A stretch of 64,000 nt of DNA, taken from Acridotheres tristis (lineage: Eukaryota; Chordata; Aves; Passeriformes; Sturnidae). A model generated the notes under the pieces. That model searched no databases and was not told where the DNA came from. It saw only the letters and a program-made list of their open reading frames with translations. The stretch lies in contig CM072899.1 in the NCBI GenBank assembly GCA_037013685.1, positions 7,482,479-7,546,478 of the forward strand, in the 5' to 3' direction. Both the position numbers and the translations under genes were made by a program. Of this stretch, positions 26,141-37,766 are shown in pieces. The stretch's first letter is position 1, and the number at the start of each line of letters is the position of its first letter.

Positions 26141-27792
26141 TTTTATTTTTTCCTGAGGAAAGGCAATCACACTGCAAATGAAAGACTGTGCTGCTGCTTC
26201 AGTGACATGGTCTGCCCAATGTGAAATGTTACTGGGGATGATTTGTGTTCTAGTTGCTTGTTGATTAATCCTAAAACACATCTGTATTTTTAATACACTT
26301 CTGTTAAAAATCCTCAGAACTAGACACAGATTATTTGAAGGTAGTACATATATCCTCTCAAGTTTGTTCCTTTATTTCTTGCTTCATATTTATCAAAAAA
26401 CTTTGACTGCTACATGATGTAATTTCCATGTCTATATTAATTTTTAATCTTCACCAACTTTAGTATCTTTTCAGGGATAGTATTGTTACTCTTTGAGCAA
26501 ATTAAACACAAATTTTACAATTATTTATCTTGCTCCACTAGCGAAATTGCAAAGAAATGGAAATGTTTTGCAAACTATGATAGGTACCAACATTCTCCTA
26601 GATAATAGCTGTTAGCATGGTATTTCAAAACCTTTCTGCCTCAGAAGAGCATTTTGTATCAACACTAGATAAATACTACTAATCCTTCAGTGTTTTGAGA
26701 TATACCATATCCTTCCAGTGTGTGAGTGTGACTAAGTTTAGTACTTCAAATAAAGAAAATATATATGGAAAAACAGGACAATACAATGGGATCTTTAGAA
26801 CATTTCCCATTTCAGCTTTTGTGCATATACCACTGCAATTATTCACCGTCTTACTGCAAATGATGTTAATTACTTACAAATGTTAATAGAAATTATTTTC
26901 ACAAGACTGTTACTATCTACTTATTAATTCTTTCAAATGTTCGCAGCCTCAACAATTGGACCAACTAATTGTCAGCAAAATGGGTGTACTGAAAAATAGC
27001 TTGGTACTTTTTTAATGGATTCTGCAAATATAATAATCAATGGGCTGGAACTTTTCATCAAACCTACTTTCCTCGATCATATCTAATCAGATTTTGAAAT
27101 AATTCCTAAATACCTTGTAGATGGTTTATCCCTAGTTAATGTTAACTTCCAGACAAAAGAGATGCCTCTGGGTTCTGATTTTGACACAAGCAGGTGCTGC
27201 AGGTTTTAGTTTACTCTAAATCAAATGGAGAGGGATTTGTTGATGCTAATCTTGGTCTCCACCACTGAACCAACGTCCACTGGTGTGAATGACAGTGTCT
27301 CTTTGTAACAGGCAATCTTTAGTTTAAAGACCTTGCAGGCTGTACTTCTGAACTCCTCACCAATGCTAAAGAGCTTTCTGTGGAATGTGAAGCAAGCTTA
27401 CTGCACTTTCTTGAAGTACAGTCAAAGGAAGGAAAGAACTGCATATGATTACACAGAAGGTTTGTGGCAAAGACACCCATGAAACCAAGGCCAATCTAAC
27501 TGGGATTTTCTCCCACAACAACCTTTCCTGAAGGCCAAGAGAAAGGTAATTTTTAATAGCTACTTCAGAGGGACTAATGAGCTCTACCAAGCTCATTTTC
27601 ATGACACAAAAATCAGTATTTAACACAGCTGAATAGTTAATCAACAAAGCTGTTCTAGTACCCAGAGAACTGTCTAATGCATCTATCACTGTAACTTCTA
27701 ATAAAATAAAAAACATAGGACCACATTAAAAACACCACCTGAAATGTGTTTCAAATCCTAATCAGTTTCCACTGATAAGGAATCAGGCTCAC

Positions 27793-27925
27793 CTCCAGTA
27801 GACAAGCACAGCGATGAGCAGAATGAGGCACACGAAGGTCAGTGCTGAGACCACAATGAGTGGGATGATCCATTCCATTTTACCAGGAGAAGGTCTCGTG
27901 GCCATGCTGGAGCTGTTCTTGCCAG
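27793..27925 (-). CDS. PTPRG: PTPRG exon, transmembrane segment
   Basis: This 133-base exon encodes the membrane span of the type I receptor. After a short extracellular piece ([18 protein letters not shown]) comes [20 protein letters not shown], then AVLVYWR, the PTPRG span. PTPRZ1 has a similar but distinct span. The Asn-Ser-Ser at the start is a potential N-glycosylation site on the outer side. The acceptor is TTAACACACAG before 27925 and the donor is GTGAGC after 27793. The exon enters in phase 1 (completing an Ala codon from the 34602 donor) and leaves in phase 2 with AG. Splicing to 2794 yields YWR-KCFQ directly, the form lacking the optional exon known in mammals. Confidence 0.96.
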
Positions 27926-30304
27926 CTGTGTGTTAAACACATAACAAAATCAATCACTGTGTGGAAGAAAGAATTACTGTATGGAAAAATGTGTAAACAA
28001 ATCAAATAGCTTATCCCTTTTACATGCTACGAGTAAACAGAGCAGAGATCCTCTGACTGCAGGGTGGGACTCCATTTGTCTTCAGTCTGAGACATGAGAG
28101 CACAGAAGTATGGTGTTTATTGCCACATATGGCTTGGATTTTACTACTGCCTGTAATTACGGTCTCATAGACACTTTTAGGACTCTTTCGTGCAAGCACC
28201 TATTATCAGATGTGGAGTACCCCACTGAGCCAATGCTGTGCTCTGTCATCAGTGTTTGCAGATAAATGTACTCTGTTTCTCAACAGTGCAGGACAGCCCT
28301 GTTTGCAAAGCTCCATGTAATACTTTGCTTTAGAAATAAATTTCTTGGTTAACTATCTTAAAATAAAAAATCCTCAACATGTTGGGTGTCATGTCACATC
28401 ATTTGCAGAATTGTCACAATCTGGTGGGTTACTGCATATGAAAGCACTTTTTAGCATATGGATTGTCAAGATGGGTGGATGAATGAATGGATAGGATGTG
28501 TTGTAACTGACAGAAGAAATCATTATGCCACAGCTTTTGAACAAAATTAAAGTTCGTCAATACCCTGAGATCTGGCTGAGTTAACTCTGCTTCACTTTTT
28601 GCATGACATCTCACTAAAATTATTATATCATATATAAGATGAATATCTAGAAGTTCTGCAAGTACTGGAGCCAATGAGCATAGACACTGCACCAATGTAT
28701 TTCAAAAGATATCTAATTTGTGCAAATTCATGTGGACTTGATGAATAAATTGGTTTAGACAGAATGATAAAAGAAAAATGCAGGAGCGGATTCCATATCT
28801 TATTCATGTTTCCTAACAAACAGGCAGTGGTTGATCAATACCTGTCAACAGGACATAATGGGAAAGGATTAGTACAAACAGCTTCAGATTTCAAGGAGAA
28901 TTGAAACATGCACACTTGACTTCTACTTTTAAGCCTGTGTGAGTCTTTCCTTACCAACATGCTTCCTTGCCCTCGTTCACTATTGTATTATTATATCTTC
29001 CAAAACTGCTGCAAATCCTACCAGAAGAACATAATTGCCTTTTCACCATAGGCAGGCAAAACACAGATAATTGGAAGTCACCAGATGTCACATAATATGA
29101 AGTCATACTCTATTTTAATAGCATTTAGATTATATTCCTCCATAGGCAGGAGTAAAATTCAACTAACGTGGAAGTAAAGGTTAATTGTAAATGCTTTTGC
29201 CTGACTGCTGAAAACAGAGCAAGGCTGCAGGCTGCTGCAAGCCCAGCAAGAAATCTTCCTAGCTTTGAGAACTAGGCTGATAGAGGTAATGCCCTTTAGC
29301 AAGCAGCCTAAATGACGTGCTAATCAGAAGGATGTTTGGGGGAAGTGAACACACACTTTGATTGAACATCTTTGAATTCCTTGACTAGCAAAGAATAAGG
29401 AAAAGAGCAACCCCAAATTAGAGCAAAGGCTTATTCTCTGTATTTGCCAAACTTATAAAATGCTAAGTCTTGAGGCATCAGTTATTACCAGTGCATTTCA
29501 AATAATTTAAGAGCATGAAAGAAGTAAGCCTGTGAGGTGTTATTAATCAGAATAGTAAAAGGGACAAAGCAAAACACCATGTAATGTAATAAAATTTTGT
29601 AGGAGAGCCAAATAATCCCACCACCTTATATCCATTAGGGTGTTGCTTCAGTACTCTCCAGTGACAGTATTCTGTTTAGTTTCACCTCCACATCTTTCAA
29701 CACAAAACCATATGTTTCTGTTTGCATGGGAAGAAAATTCAATTCAATTGTAAGCACAGCATGGGCTGGAGTCCTAATGCACGCTATTAAATTCTGCAGT
29801 GCTCACAATGCTCCTCTTACTCAGTCTAGTGTGGAGAAGACACTTATCTGTCCCTGCCAACTCCCCGTACCACAGATGTGAGGAGAAGAAAGTGCTCAGC
29901 ATGCTAAGTGCCACAATAGCAAATGCCATTCCCTAATGCTGATGGCTGGCCCTGAAATTCCAGCTGGGAATGCCCAAGCAGTGATATGTTTCAGAAGAAA
30001 AGACACAGTTCCTGTGCTGGCTTTGAAGAAAAAGTCCGAGGTGTTCTCCACTGTTTAAGTAATGTGTTGTGGGAGCTTAAACAAACCAGTGCCAATAAAA
30101 ATTGTACAAGAATGGTAGCTGGAGCCAGAGGCAGAGCAGTGCAGCTGGAGAGCTGGTGTCTGTCTTGAGTGTCATGGCAGAGCAGCCTAAGAAAAGCCAG
30201 CATGCTGGATAACTTGGAAAAAGATGAATTGAAAACACACACAAAAAGACAGGTTTGGGCCTCCACAGTTTCCTGTTCTCCCATATAACAAAACAGTATG
30301 AAAT

Positions 30305-30315
30305 AAAAAAAAAAA
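30305..30315. repeat. Poly-A run (11 nt)
   Basis: A simple A11 homopolymer in intron. Nothing recognisable is attached. Confidence 0.6.
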
Positions 30316-31433
30316 TAGTCACCATTTCATTCTTTTCCAAAGCAAGAATGTCAAGCCCTGGTAGTGTCAACAGCATATCCTTGTAACAGTGCCCACCATA
30401 AGCTGTACTTGGCAGGGGATGGGGGAAGCTTAAAAAACGGACTAGGAAACTCCATTTTTGCTAAGAAATGTAAACAGTTTCCAGTGGCATATGCCTTCGT
30501 TGAATTAATTCAGTTTGCCTTTTACTGGCTTGGAATTCATCCCAGTAGGAAGGAATAAAAATTATTACAGCATATCTGTTTCAGGAGGTCCCACATGATA
30601 CAAGCCCTGGCACTACTAAATCTACTCCTGTGTCTGGAAAAGCCTGTAACTTCTGTGAACCACCCATTCAGCAGTTCCACCCAGGCACTGGATGGATGAG
30701 CCCTGGCACAGGGAGTATTGGATGGCATCAGGCAGCCAGGGAAGCTCTGGCAGTGCAATTCTTGCACAAAGGTCAAGGTAAGAAAGAGGCATTCTACAGT
30801 TTGTGAAATGTGCTTTTTTTCTGATGTATTCTTGGAAATTGGTTCCTGAGAAAAGAAACATGTTTATTTCCCTTAAGTAACACTGCTTGCTATAATAAGC
30901 AACCATAGCTGTACTATATAACCTATCTACTTTTATCATTCCTTGCCATTGCACAAACTGCCAGGACAAAGTTCTGTTTGTTGTACCATTTCAGGTGCCA
31001 TTAACCAAAGAAAACCCTGCTGCTGAACTGCCTCAGACCACATGGTCTCCTAAGAGAAATTCAGCTTGCTCATCCTTCCCTTGAGTGAATGAAGTTAAGA
31101 ACTTATAAAAAGGTATTAATTAATTCTGGAAAATAATATTTGCCATATTATTAAATGATGAAAAGGCAAACCCATGTTTCTTAAAGAAGCATTACCTTTG
31201 AAACAATCTTGTGTCATGGTGCAGCTGTTACCCCCTATTTCTTCAAGGCACTCCTGCAGTAGTCACGTTTACAGGCTGTGCACCACTAAGCATGGCTTTT
31301 CACTGCTTTGTAACAGATGCCAATCATATTTAATCCTATATCTGAAATTCACAGTTTGCAGGCATTAAATAATTCAGCTCTTTATTTTCAAGCCATTCTG
31401 CTGTTTGCTCCTGTAACTTGCCATGTACCTCTC

Positions 31434-31560
31434 TGAAGATATTTAAAAGCTGTCTGGACACAATCATGATTAGTGCTATAGGGAACCCTTCTAGAGCAAG
31501 GAGACTGGACTAGCTGACTCCAGTAGTCCTTCCCAGCTTTATACACTCTGTGATTCTGTG
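31434..31560 (+). mobile_element. CR1 LINE 3'-end fragment
   Basis: The block starts near GATATTTAAAAGCTGTCTGG and contains GGACTAGCTGACTCCAGTAG and TCCTTCCCAGC. It ends in the diagnostic CR1 terminus CTGTGATTCTGTG, an 8-bp-type repeat in place of a poly-A tail. This is the usual 5'-truncated avian CR1 copy, in plus orientation (antisense to PTPRG). Moderate divergence from the pattern I recall suggests an old insertion. It supports an avian source. Confidence 0.85.
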
Positions 31561-32387
31561 TGAGAATGGCTGAAGTGCTACATGAAAATACAGCTTAATA
31601 ATCCTTGCTGCAGATGGAGAAGAATTACACAGATGTTTAATTATGCTAATGAGGTTATCCCTAAAAGGCTTTTGTAACCTCAGACCTGGCAAAGACTGCT
31701 CTAAAACCCGATATTCAGTCTTTGTTAAATGCATACATCAGGCTTGAAATTAAACCCTGCACATCATGATCTCTCTGTCTCTACAAAGCCCTCTCATGGG
31801 AGGAACTCAGCAGAAGAGGGTGAGCAGTGAGGGATGGGAGGACCTGGCTGAAATTTGGATGAGGAGTCAAACCCGTGTCTCTGTCCTCAGACCCAGCTCA
31901 CCACTCAGGCCTCAATTTTGCCTCAATCCCACAGCTATTACTTTGCTTACAACAGCCCAGTTGTTAACTCCAGTAAAAAACAAAGGATCTGTTTAATTGT
32001 CTGGCACAATCAACCAAAATTCTGTGGGATAGTATCAGTTTTAGCCTGATTAAACTGAATCATCCTGGGTTTAATCTCTTTCCCTCGCTTATTTTCTTTT
32101 TTTCCCCCCTCCCTCTTTTGTGAGGGTACAGTTTTAATTGCTGTTTTTCTGATTTTCAGGTTTCAGAGTCATGGACAATGCTGAGCAGCTGTGTGTGTAA
32201 CAGTTGCAGATCAAAAGTACAATTAGGCTAATGTGGGCACCAAAACAGAGAAAAGAATGTCAGGAAAATGAAAGAGGAGAATGCAAGCAAGCATTAGGTG
32301 ACAGAAGACAATCATTAGCATTGGCCAATACCACGGGCAAAAAGAGGCCAGTGCCATTTGGAAAGTAATGACATGGCCTCAGGAGAG

Positions 32388-32405
32388 GTGTGTGTGTGTG
32401 TGTGT
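32388..32405. repeat. (GT)9 microsatellite
   Basis: An 18-nt perfect GT run is followed by ACGTGTG. It is intronic and probably length-variable. Confidence 0.85.
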
Positions 32406-33295
32406 ACGTGTGAAGTAAGCACTAAAAGAAAATGAGCCTTGCTGTACTAATTGGCCTCGCACTTTCCCTGTAATTTCTCATGAGTTCCCTGTTCTCCCCT
32501 AATCATGCACACTCATGAGTACTTTCCCCTTTAGTTATCTCCTTACAACTGCTAATTTGATGCCATATAATTAATTTAAAAAATGTACATTGTTATGAAA
32601 CAATTTTCTACTCTTTGAAATGATTAAACTTTCTACTCATAAAAACATTTTTGAAACCTTGACAGCTTTTTAAAACTTGTTTTTTAAAAATGCAGGGAGA
32701 AAAGATCCAAAAATGTTTCTGCTCTCACATTCGGACAGAGTAAACTGCAGGTATGCTTTCTGCTCACTTTGGAAGTGAGCCTTCACTGGTCTTAGCTGTC
32801 CTGATGCTCAGGAATCCTTTCAGACACTTCTGACAATGCCCTCTTGGCTTCCCTTGTCTTGATTTCAGGTTTACCTTGTTATGGAAAACCTTTAAGGCCC
32901 TTTCTCACAGGAAGAGGTCTTGCTATGGCTGGAGTTTCACTGAACTCAACTCCTGGCATAAATTAGGTCAGGTCTGTCTGTATGAATTACAAATTTCCAT
33001 GTTATTGGGGAAAACAATTAAGCTGAAGCAACTAGTCTTAGGCTTTGTGCTAGTCTAATTCATCAGCCTGTGTCTTTGGTAACCTAGATCCAACCTGGAG
33101 GAAAGCTCCTTCTCCTGCATTCCCAAGTGTGTTCTCACAGGGGTAGTGCCCCCAACAGGCCTCCTTCCTAACAGAAGATGATTAGGGCAAGTGGCATGTT
33201 GAAAACTGCCTGACAGGCATCTCAGACCATATTCAGTGAGAGCACTGGCCTTTGAGGATTTCCAGCTGGGGAGTAAGAAAAACAGCAGTGTGTTT

Positions 33296-33309
33296 AAAAA
33301 AAAAAAAAA
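33296..33309. repeat. Poly-A run (14 nt)
   Basis: A simple A14 homopolymer in intron, after GTGTGTTT. Confidence 0.7.
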
Positions 33310-34601
33310 TCTGCACAACGTCTTGCAGGGTTTCTCAGCTTCTGCATTGTTAATCTGATCTCTAACAGTTATGATTCACAGCATTACAGACTGGTCAGCA
33401 TTTCTGTATAAAATGTTATTAAAGATTGGATTTAGCTTTGTTTTTTAAATTGGTTCTGAGCTATAACTGAATGCACAATATCTGCATTTTTGTGTTTAAC
33501 TATGTAGGGAAAAGTAAATATGTAAGGCTTTTTCACACTACTCTAGAACAGCTTTGATGGAACAAGAGAATTATAAAACAGTCTACAGATTAGCAAAACA
33601 AACAATAGTAGTAAAACCCCCCCCAAAACCAAAAAAGTGCACTATCTCATAAATGCTGTGGTAATACACATAATCACTCAAATAAACTTGTCTAATAAAT
33701 AAATCAATCTAAATCTAAACAAATAAACCTAAAATAAATCCACATGCATGTACTCCATTTGCTTCCTGTGGTTTTCCTCACCAGTGCCGGGAGCTCCCCA
33801 AGCAGGAACACGTGTGGACATTCTGCACAGTGCATTGGGAGCACCATGAGGGACCAGCTTGCAGCAAACCCTGACCACACCAGGCTTAGTGCACATGCAG
33901 AACACCCGGGCAGGCTTCCAAGAGCTTGTATTTGCTGTGCACACACTGTGGAGCTGGTACATATATCCAGAGTTGGAGTGTACAGGAGCACTGGCAATTC
34001 TCACCAGGACAAATAGAAAATATGTGAACTATGCCTGGTTAAGATTTTTTTTTTTCCACAGAAAGAACAGAAGGTAATCCTAGTGCATAAGGTGCCTTGT
34101 TTTGGAAGATCAGAGCATGTAGGTTTTGGGTTGAGAAATAAACCAGCAACGATCCTTCATTTGGGAGAATATCTCAAAACCCAGTCAGGGAAAATCCTGC
34201 AGATAAACTAAATTAGCTAGAAGCACATATACCAAACTTCCTATGAAATGCCAGTTCAGCACAGCAGCTGCTCCTCCAAATTAATTTCACAGCTATAGTT
34301 CATTGCATTCCCCTCCCTTTTTCTTTTCAACAAAGTTCTTGACATAGCATGTTGGGAGTTACAATTCTTCCAGATTTTCTCTTCCAATAAGCTACAAGGA
34401 CCATGAATCTGTCCCAATAAATATCCATTCCACTCTCCCCCCAGTAACAATTTGTGGGGTTGGGTCCTGTGACAATCTGTCAATCAGATGCAGCCAGACA
34501 CCACAAAAATGCTGTACCTACTGGAAATCACTAAGGAGTTTGGATTGTGCTGTTTTCCAACACTTACGCTGGTAAGAATGGTTTCCCCGCAGATCACTCA
34601 C

Positions 34602-35397
34602 CTGGGTTAATGGTGATGAATTTGTTATCTGAGGGATATTCCTCTGGAAACCTGTCCATCTTGGGAGGAGGTTTTCTTGTTGTCTCTGGTCTTCTTGGGA
34701 TCTTGCCCAGGTACAGTTCGTCGGTGGACGCTGGTGGCACTTGGGTGGAAGGGAGCAGCTGGGGCTGAGTGTCGGCTTCGGCCAAGCTCTCCTTCTCGGC
34801 AGCTCCAGCCGTGGGGGACACGTTTTGGTTTGGCACTTCTCCCAATAGGGTTTTATTTCCTTCTCCCTCGGCAGTCCTATTGGGGGAAGCCACGGCCACG
34901 CTGGGCTCTGTGCTGTTGCGTGCCTCTGAGGCTGCTGTCGCCTTGCTTTTCTCCTTCTTTTCCGCATCCTTTTCTTCCTCTTCCTCGTGCTCCCGCTCCC
35001 CGTCCTCGCTTTCACTCTTCTCATCCTTGTCCCCCTCCTCGGCTCCCTCGCCGTCCTTGGTCAGTGCCGAGTCCCGCTCGGGCCCTGGGGAGGCGGCAGC
35101 GGCCTCGGTGGTGGCCACCAGGGCCCGGCCGGCCTGTTTGCTGGGGGCGGCGGCCGCGGGCAGCCGGGTGGGCCACACGCTGCTGGGGAACGAGGAGATG
35201 CCCCCGCCGCTGAAACCCAGCCCTGCCAGCAACGTGCTGGTCACCACGGAGGCCACGGTGGCCTGGCTGCCACTGGAGGAAGGGCCCATGCCTGTGGCCA
35301 TGGACACGAAGGAGAAGGGGAGCCCCGAGGAGGTCCAGGTGGAGGAGCCGGAGCTGATGGGAGCCATGTCTGCTGAGGAGGCAGGAGATGCTGTGGG
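34602..35397 (-). CDS. PTPRG: PTPRG large exon, Ser/Thr-rich and acidic ectodomain linker
   Basis: This 796-base exon (265 codons plus one base) encodes the extended extracellular stalk between the FN3 domain and the membrane. It opens [20 protein letters not shown], continues with a Ser/Gly/Thr-rich, mucin-like part ([19 protein letters not shown], then [16 protein letters not shown]), then a charged low-complexity block around [20 protein letters not shown], and ends NKFITINP. The N-terminal third and the acidic block match mammalian PTPRG; the C-terminal part is more diverged. Four potential N-glycosylation sites occur (NST, NRT, NKT, NVS). The acceptor is CTCAAG before 35397 and the donor is GTGAGT after 34602. 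It enters in phase 0 and leaves in phase 1. The exon is much richer in G and C than its flanks, which produces long open frames on the opposite strand that I do not treat as genes. Confidence 0.96.
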
Positions 35398-37716
35398 CTT
35401 GAGGAGACCATGGGCAGCAGAGGGGAAAAAAACACAGCAGAGAGCATCAGCAGGGGCCCAACATGGCGCTTGGGGTCATTCTCTTGCCTTTCCCTCCCTT
35501 TTCACTCACATGCTATTCTCCTAAAACCAGACACTCAACACCAGTTGGATGAAAGGCTGAGCCAGGACAGAACATGTCACATGAGCTACCAGCACACCAC
35601 CAAGAGAGGAACCCTCCCTGCCTTCACCACATCATCATTAAAACCCTCTTTATCCTTATCTTCATCTTCATTTTACATCCACCCACATCACTACCGACTT
35701 GTGAGTAACGTTTCCTCTTGGGGTGAGAAGAATGTAAAGGAGTTTAATGAGTTCAGCTGCATTACTCACAGTGCTTTAATCCTCAGAAGACAGGAGTTTA
35801 AAAATACAGTGTTACATAAGGGCTGTCCCAAAATAATGGCTGCCAACATGACCATCCACGGCTGGTGGGCCTGCTCTGACAGGGAACTCTGGCTCTTCCC
35901 ACGTACATTGTGAAGGCCTCAAAGGATACTATTTTTATTTCCTTAATTTACCCATCAGGATTACTATCCTAAGGACTGGTGTTGCTATGAGGCATTACTC
36001 TTGTTACAAAAGAACTGCAGCATGGCCGGCTGGGCACTCCTGAGGGACTTGGAGAGCATCAGGAGCCCTTCAGCAAGCCACCACCACGTCTGCCAGGACC
36101 TCCAGGCTGTGACATCCATGGTTTTCCACATCCACAGGACCCTCCCTGGCCACCACCAGAGAATGAAAGGCAGGACTGGCACTACCTGCTTCACTGAGAG
36201 AAATCAGGTTATGAACTATGGACTTTGCATCCTCTGACCCTGCCAATATTATTCTAGTGTGAACCCACTGCACGCATGCGGGTCACAGAACACGTGTGTG
36301 CTCTGCTGTAAATAAAACCCCTTAGTACACGCATAAAGAACTAAACATCAGTCTATTCATAAAGAACTAGTCCTAAATTACATGTGGAAAAAGAGACTGA
36401 AGCGAATTGTCTAAAGACAAGGAATAATTCTGTGGAAGAGCTGAGTCAGCGGCTCCTCTGGACAACCTGACCATTCTTGTCTGAATTACTGAAAAATGTC
36501 TCACATTACTGAATTCATCAGCAGGACCATTAGCTGGAAAGGTACACACCAGATGAGGACAAAAAGGTTAAGTAGGTGCTGCTGAACATTGAAAAAAAAG
36601 TGAAATGTTTATTTTGGAAACTGAAATTTATAACTTAACAATATATCTGCATTTCCCTGCAATTTCCAGGTTCAGTCAAGCCATGTAGTTTAAATGCTGC
36701 AGTAAACCAAGAAAGGCTGCTTTCTCATGTTATTTTTGACCAGCTGCAATCACAGAGAACCTGAAATCTTAGATGAAAACCTGTGCTTTAGAGATTTCAA
36801 GCCAAATCTTTAAATAAGCATCTAAACTTTCAGATACTTATCAATCTGAATCCCTAAGGCATTGCGAGATTTGCTTTTTGTGGGCATGAACAGTCTCAAA
36901 GCTGGACTGAGTATTAAAATTTGACAGCAGATTTTATATATCTAGAATACCTCTATACATCATTAAACAAGCATTAATCATTCAAATGCAAGGTTTGTAT
37001 ATGTTATTTGCTTAGGGAGTATATCAAACTGGATCAGAATAAAACCAGAAGGAATGTACTTAGAGTAAATTCAATAGTATGAATGCAGCCCATAAATTTG
37101 ACTGAACAACTCAGTAGACTGAATGCCAAGAAATTTAGGTTATGGTTAGTTTATATTCAATAAACTAATAAGACGGTTTCAAAACTGAAACAGTGTATTC
37201 TGCTTTTACTGTAAATGTACCAACATTTCTAATTCTGGAACACAAAAGGCTTCAGTGACTTGTTACAGTCTCACCTGAATTAAAATAAAACAAAGACATT
37301 GTTCAGGCTTTATTCACACAGTAACAGGTATCCTTAAAGCACTGGAAGAGCAAAGATGCTCTTTGTGTGTGAGGCATTATTTCTGTTGCATATACTTCTG
37401 CTCATACAGTTAATAAAATAAATTAAATTTATTTCCACAGTTATCATTAAGATTTTACAAATCCCCTCTAAATGGGTTGACTACAGATTGAGGAAAACCT
37501 TTTTCATTCGATTCTCCAGTTCTCTCAAAGCCTCTCAGAGCATGAAGCTAGAAAACCATTTCATATTGGAACTGTATTTTATGCTGTAAACCCTTCTGTG
37601 ACAGGTCTGGGCACCCCTTCCCCAGGAAAGCTGGGTCCTGCTGCAGATTTCCAACATCATGCTGCCACCTGGTGGGAAATGTCCCCAAATCCCTGCTCCC
37701 TAAATCCATGACTTAC
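35398..37716 (-). other. PTPRG: PTPRG intron between the 50-bp exon and the large exon
   Basis: The intron is 2,319 bases, with donor GTAAGT at 37716 and acceptor AAG at 35398. The half nearest the large exon is GC-richer, and the rest is AT-rich. No repeat or extra exon is recognisable. Confidence 0.8.
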
Positions 37717-37766
37717 CACTCCTGTCTTCACAATTCGGGTCCCCTCGAAAATTCGAGTGGTGTTAG
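37717..37766 (-). CDS. PTPRG: PTPRG 50-bp exon after the FN3 domain
   Basis: A microexon-sized coding segment reads A-NTTRIFEGTRIVKTGV, the conserved stretch joining the FN3 domain to the long linker. The acceptor is CTCCCCAG before 37766 and the donor is a consensus GTAAGT after 37717. It enters in phase 1 (CT completes the Ala codon begun by the G at 39503) and leaves in phase 0 into the large exon. Asn-Thr-Thr is a potential N-glycosylation site. Its small size makes it easy to miss in gene prediction; I accept it because phases, splice sites and protein all agree. Confidence 0.95.

Larger units (their letters stand above)
2795..27792 (-). other. PTPRG: PTPRG 25-kb intron between transmembrane and juxtamembrane exons
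   Basis: This is the largest intron in the window, 24,998 bases, with donor GTGAGC at 27792 and acceptor AACAG at 2795. It holds the candidate alternative first exon with its upstream region (about 3485-4070), an LTR-like block (11441-11890), two old antisense CR1-like fragments (about 20245-20425 and 25830-26140) and several homopolymer tracts. The part from 16500 to 19500 is notably AT-rich. Mammalian PTPRG has an optional exon of about 29 codons (GCNKIKSKGF...) at this place. I searched by eye on the minus strand and did not find it. Other open frames here look like chance. Confidence 0.85.
27926..34601 (-). other. PTPRG: PTPRG intron between the large linker exon and the transmembrane exon
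   Basis: The intron is 6,676 bases, with donor GTGAGT at 34601 and acceptor CACAG at 27926. It contains a CR1 3' end (31434-31560), a GT microsatellite (32388-32405), poly-A runs (30305-30315 and 33296-33309) and an AAT-rich low-complexity stretch near 33690-33740. No additional exon is recognisable. Confidence 0.8.

Noticed and set aside
34677..35524. Long plus-strand open frames (178, 251 and 129 codons) overlapping the large PTPRG exon
   Set aside because: They are the reverse complement of a GC-rich Ser/Glu-rich coding exon, where stop codons are rare on both strands. They show no domain and overlap one another.
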